From assembly GCA_947074275.1 (NCBI GenBank), contig CAMTPA010000025.1, positions 1-41,290 of the forward strand: a stretch of 41,290 nucleotides of DNA, read 5' to 3'. The position numbers and the translations under genes were made by a program. Positions within the stretch are counted from its first letter, which is position 1. Each line of letters begins with the position of its first letter. Under the pieces are notes generated by a model that was not told where the DNA came from, did not search any database, and saw only the letters and a program-made list of their open reading frames with translations. Below, one piece after another: positions 38,407 through 41,290 of this stretch. Origin of the DNA: an uncultured Bacteroides sp. (lineage in GTDB: Bacteria > Bacteroidota > Bacteroidia > Bacteroidales > Bacteroidaceae).

Positions 38407-38553
38407 ATGAAAAGTAAAAAAGGAACTTGGGTAGCCGTGATAGCCATTATCATCATCTTAATAATAGGTGTGTGGATTTTGTGTACACCATCTACCGATC
38501 AGGTGATTGACGCAGAAGGACAAGATGCCATTGAAGCTATTTCACAAGACTAA
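38407..38553 (+). CDS. Small single-pass membrane protein, 48 residues
   Basis: ATG 38407 opens a 48-codon frame: basic start MKSKKG, one strong hydrophobic helix (WVAVIAIIIILIIGVWIL, about 8-25), then CTPSTDQVIDAEGQDAIEAI and a TAA stop at 38551-38553. Positive residues before and acidic residues after the helix predict an inside-out orientation with the acidic tail outside. The Cys at 26 follows a Leu but lacks a full lipobox, so a lipoprotein is possible but not favoured. It lies 115 bases after the FHA gene and ends 25 bases before a strong terminator, as expected for the last gene of a unit. I do not recognise the family. Confidence 0.62.
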   Translation: MKSKKGTWVAVIAIIIILIIGVWILCTPSTDQVIDAEGQDAIEAISQD

Positions 38554-38578
38554 TGTTTCGCACGCTCCGAATGAAAAT

Positions 38579-38616
38579 AAAAAAGAGTGGTATTCAGTTG
38601 AATACCACTCTTTTTT
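38579..38616. terminator. Bidirectional intrinsic terminator
   Basis: Perfect stem GAGTGGTATTC (38585-38595) and GAATACCACTC (38600-38610) with a 4-base loop, flanked by six A on the left and six T on the right. It works for the plus-strand small membrane protein unit and for the converging minus-strand uxaB gene. Confidence 0.92.
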
Positions 38617-38637
38617 ATTTCGTACAATATTGAGCTA

Positions 38638-40080
38638 TTATTTCAAAAGCTCTTTTACTGTTTCAAGCATACCTTTCGCTTGGATAGAATCCAAATCAGA
38701 TTTCAATGCAGCAGTCAAACCTGGGATTTCATTCAAGTTTTCGCCCCAGATTGAAGTAGCAGCAAGCACACCTTCAGCCACTTTTTGAGTGTCTCCAGTA
38801 GCCCACAAATTCTTCAACAATTCAACAATTTCGGGCGCATCGTTTGGAGCGATAGGAGCACCATCGGCACGTTCGCCACCTTTATAGTATGTCACGATTG
38901 CAGCAAGACCCAATACCAAGCCTTTAGGAAGCTCACCTTTGCGCTCTAAGTATATCTTCAAACCAGGCAAATCACGAGTTTCAAATTTAGGGAATGAGTT
39001 GAGCATAATGCTTGTTACAGCGTGATCTACGAATGGGTTGTTGAAACGTTCCAAAACGTCTTTACCAAATTGTTGCAACTCATCTTTTGGCAAGTTCAAT
39101 GTTTCCATCAACTCTTCAAACATCACCTTGTTGATGTATTGACCAAGCACTTCGTGTTGGCAAGCATCACGCACAATGTCTACACCCGAAAGATAAGTCA
39201 CAGGCGACAACACAGTATGAGGGCCATTCAAAAGAGTTACCTTACGTTCGTGATAAGGAGCTTCAGAAGGCACAAACAATACATTCAAACCAGCTTTGTC
39301 GGCAGGAAACTCTTTAGCGATTGATTCGGGAGCTTCGATAACCCACAAGTGGAAAATTTCAGCTTGAACTACCAAATTGTCATCGTATTGCAGTTTCTCT
39401 TTGATAGCGTCAATGTCTTTGCGTGGGAAACCAGGAACGATGCGGTCTACCAATGTAGAATAAACGCCACAAGCCTCTTCAAACCAAGTTTTAAACTCTT
39501 CGCCAAGGTTCCAAAGCTCAATGTATTGATAGATGGTTTCTTTCAGTTTCACACCGTTGTGGAAAATCAGCTCACAAGGAAAGATAATCAACCCCTTGCT
39601 CTTGTCGCCACCAAACGTCAAGAAGCGACGATAAAGCAATTGAGTAAGTTTGCCTGGGTATGATGAAGCTGGAGCATCGTCGAGCTTACAAGCTGGATCG
39701 AAAGCAATACCCGCTTCGGTAGTGTTAGAGATAACGAAGCGAATTTCCTCTTGATCGGCAAGAGCCATAAAAGCATCGTTTTCAGAATATGGGTTCAAGG
39801 CACGACTAATAACATCGACCAAGGTCAAGCTATTTACCACTTCGCCTTTGTCCAAACCTTGAAGGTTTACGTGATAAAGACAATCTTGTTTTTTAAGCAT
39901 ATCCACCATACCGTGTTCGATAGGTTGAACTACCACTACATCGCCGTTAAAATCAGCTTTTTCGTTCATATTATAGACAATCCAGTCTACAAATGCACGA
40001 AGGAAATTACCTTCACCAAACTGAATGATTCTTTCGGGACGTTGCACTTTCTGAGCAGTCTCTTTGTTTAATGCTTTCAT
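38638..40080 (-). CDS. uxaB: Tagaturonate reductase (altronate oxidoreductase)
   Basis: 480 residues of the polyol-specific long-chain (mannitol) dehydrogenase family. The N-terminal NAD site is IIQFGEGNFLRAFVDW (19-34), and the catalytic block is KVTLLNGPHT, which carries the family's Lys, Asn and His. The GEGNFLRAF and NGPHT variants are those of UxaB rather than mannitol dehydrogenase or UxuB. It reduces tagaturonate to altronate in galacturonate breakdown in the cytoplasm. It follows a LacI-type regulator by 41 bases and ends at the bidirectional terminator. The other uxa genes are not in the window and may lie beyond the right edge or elsewhere. Confidence 0.9.
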   Translation of the reverse strand: MKALNKETAQKVQRPERIIQFGEGNFLRAFVDWIVYNMNEKADFNGDVVVVQPIEHGMVDMLKKQDCLYHVNLQGLDKGEVVNSLTLVDVISRALNPYSENDAFMALADQEEIRFVISNTTEAGIAFDPACKLDDAPASSYPGKLTQLLYRRFLTFGGDKSKGLIIFPCELIFHNGVKLKETIYQYIELWNLGEEFKTWFEEACGVYSTLVDRIVPGFPRKDIDAIKEKLQYDDNLVVQAEIFHLWVIEAPESIAKEFPADKAGLNVLFVPSEAPYHERKVTLLNGPHTVLSPVTYLSGVDIVRDACQHEVLGQYINKVMFEELMETLNLPKDELQQFGKDVLERFNNPFVDHAVTSIMLNSFPKFETRDLPGLKIYLERKGELPKGLVLGLAAIVTYYKGGERADGAPIAPNDAPEIVELLKNLWATGDTQKVAEGVLAATSIWGENLNEIPGLTAALKSDLDSIQAKGMLETVKELLK

Positions 40081-40121
40081 GTTTTAATTGAATTATTAAA
40101 TTAGTAATTAAGTTTTATATT

Positions 40122-41186
40122 TTATTCAAACTCAAAATAAAAATCGATGTTTTCTTTAATGAGTATATCAATAGGCATATACTTCATTTTGTTTCTTGGC
40201 TTCTTGAAAATGATGCAATCGGTCAAAGCTTTTACCCCCAAATAGCCTTGCAGCCCTGGACGCTGACCGATGAGATGAGAAATGACACCTGCTTTGAGCA
40301 GCTCCACATTTTTCAATAAAAGGTCGTAGCCTACCAATCCCTTCATTTGCACTTGACTACGCTGCAAATAGTGTCCTACCTGATAAATGCGCGAGTTGAA
40401 GACAACCCCCAGCATAACTTTGGGATGCGAAGAAAAAAACGCTTCCAAAATCAGATTGTTCTTATCGGCATCGTCATTTGTAAGTATCACTTCATAAGAT
40501 TTAACCTCGATGCGATGATCTGCAAAATATTGCATAAACCCCTCCATACGTCTACGCATCTGTATTTCGGCAGGGCTATCTCTCCGGTTGCTCAAGAAAA
40601 GCGCAATTTCATCCTCTTCTTTATTGTAGGTGCGCACCAGTATTTGTGCAGCTATGTATCCGCTTCTATGAGAGTCTTGTCCAATGTATTTCATCGCATC
40701 GGCCTCTTCTATATTAAAGTCGATAAAGGCATAGGGAACGCCACGCGCTTTGAGCGATTGAGTCATATCCAAAGTTTCTTCTTCAAAATTGGGTGCAATC
40801 ATCACGGCATCTGCCGCTTCGCTTTTCAAACCGCTGCAAACCTCCTGATAAGAATCTCTATCACCGTGGCGATAATTCAAGAATTTCACCTCTACATTAA
40901 AGGGATTAAGCTCATCGATAGCACGCTCTACCCCTTGCACCACCGAGTGCCAATAGTCATTTTCGACAAAGCAAGGCAACACACATACAATGGTGTATCG
41001 CTTTTTTGCAGCCAGACCGATGGCAAAAACATTGGGCTTGTAATTGATTTCATCGAGCACCTTCTGCACTTTCTGCCTACTCTTCTCCGATACATCCCCT
41101 CTATTGTGCAGTACACGATCGACAGTGCCTGCCGAAACGCCCGCAAGAGATGCTATATCTTTGATAGTATGGTTCTGATTTGCCAT
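40122..41186 (-). CDS. LacI-family transcriptional regulator
   Basis: 354 residues. The N-terminal LacI helix-turn-helix with hinge is TIKDIASLAGVSAGTVDRVLHNRGDVSEKSRQKV (7-40; the core is TVDRVLHNRG), followed by a periplasmic-binding-protein-like effector domain from about residue 65. The effector domain resembles those that bind sugars. It is co-directional with and just upstream of uxaB, so it probably controls hexuronate use, with a galacturonate-pathway intermediate as inducer (inference). A promoter box is at 41222-41229, and a divergent promoter lies next to it. Confidence 0.92.
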   Translation of the reverse strand: MANQNHTIKDIASLAGVSAGTVDRVLHNRGDVSEKSRQKVQKVLDEINYKPNVFAIGLAAKKRYTIVCVLPCFVENDYWHSVVQGVERAIDELNPFNVEVKFLNYRHGDRDSYQEVCSGLKSEAADAVMIAPNFEEETLDMTQSLKARGVPYAFIDFNIEEADAMKYIGQDSHRSGYIAAQILVRTYNKEEDEIALFLSNRRDSPAEIQMRRRMEGFMQYFADHRIEVKSYEVILTNDDADKNNLILEAFFSSHPKVMLGVVFNSRIYQVGHYLQRSQVQMKGLVGYDLLLKNVELLKAGVISHLIGQRPGLQGYLGVKALTDCIIFKKPRNKMKYMPIDILIKENIDFYFEFE

Positions 41187-41221
41187 CTGTGTTAAAGCTT
41201 AAATTATACAAATTCTCATCG

Positions 41222-41250
41222 CAAATATACGAATATTTTTGTTCCTACAA
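41222..41250 (-). promoter_or_regulatory. Promoter of the lacI-type/uxaB operon
   Basis: Minus-strand TATATTTG (41229-41222) matches TAnnTTTG, with TTG at 41250-41248, 18 bases upstream, close to the normal spacing of the -33 element. The leader to ATG 41186 is about 30 bases. Confidence 0.68.
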
Positions 41251-41268
41251 GTAATTTTTCTACTTTTG
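41238..41268 (+). promoter_or_regulatory. Divergent promoter pointing out of the right edge
   Basis: TTTG at 41238-41241, 19 bases, then TACTTTTG at 41261-41268: a full match to the Bacteroidota -33/-7 consensus and spacing. It overlaps the minus-strand promoter, so the two transcripts diverge from a shared 50-base region. The gene it drives starts beyond base 41290. Confidence 0.68.
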
Positions 41269-41290
41269 TGTTCGATAACGGTTAATAAAA

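Noticed and set aside
40081..40121. Separate promoter for uxaB
   Set aside because: No TAnnTTTG box occurs in the 41-base gap; co-transcription with the LacI-type gene is simpler.

Overview
The window is a 41.3 kb piece of a Bacteroidales (Bacteroidota) chromosome. The evidence is the F-type ATP synthase gene order atpD-atpC-membrane protein-atpB-E-F-H-A-G, promoter boxes of the Bacteroidota type TAnnTTTG, a Bacteroides-like capsule locus, CCDC81-like HU/SPOR proteins, and a tagaturonate reductase (uxaB). The genus cannot be fixed from sequence alone. The first 47 bases are not biological. They are the tail of the Illumina P7 index adapter, so the window starts at an untrimmed end of a draft contig.

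Layout from left to right. (1) 355-6511 (+): an AddAB-like helicase/nuclease pair for double-strand break repair, then a small DoxX-family membrane protein (6570-6998). A 16-bp inverted repeat lies just before the DoxX start codon. (2) 11185-7012 (-): an operon of a TolC-like outer membrane protein, a sigma54-dependent response regulator and a histidine kinase. It is preceded by an excellent -24/-12 sigma54 promoter at 11212-11227, which suggests that the operon controls itself. (3) 18534-11312 (-): the complete F1Fo ATP synthase operon, closed by an intrinsic terminator at 11258-11294. (4) 34481-19042 (-): a 13-gene Wzx/Wzy-type surface polysaccharide operon (wza, wzz, polymerase, flippase, FrhB-like iron-sulfur protein, pyruvyl transferase, GT2, GT4, radical SAM/SPASM protein, GT4, initiating sugar transferase, wzi, ugd), closed by a terminator at 18970-19015. 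Its centre (about 25.96-29.3 kb) is visibly AT-rich, like an exchangeable serotype cassette. (5) 36193-34667 (-): an AbgT-family transporter. (6) 36619-38553 (+): a membrane-anchored HU-like/SPOR protein, a zinc-ribbon/FHA protein and an unlisted 48-residue single-pass membrane protein. (7) 41186-38638 (-): a LacI-family regulator and tagaturonate reductase. A second promoter points out of the right edge and implies a divergent gene beyond the window.

How the parts work together. The polysaccharide genes form a near-complete pathway: precursor (Ugd), initiation on undecaprenyl phosphate, three recognisable glycosyltransferases, pyruvylation, flipping, polymerisation, export and surface attachment. 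The radical SAM and FrhB-like enzymes are the unexplained chemistry in it. The sigma54 operon couples an outer membrane channel, without any pump, to its own two-component system. The HU-SPOR protein could physically link DNA to septal peptidoglycan. No rRNA, tRNA, CRISPR array, insertion sequence or phage gene was seen.
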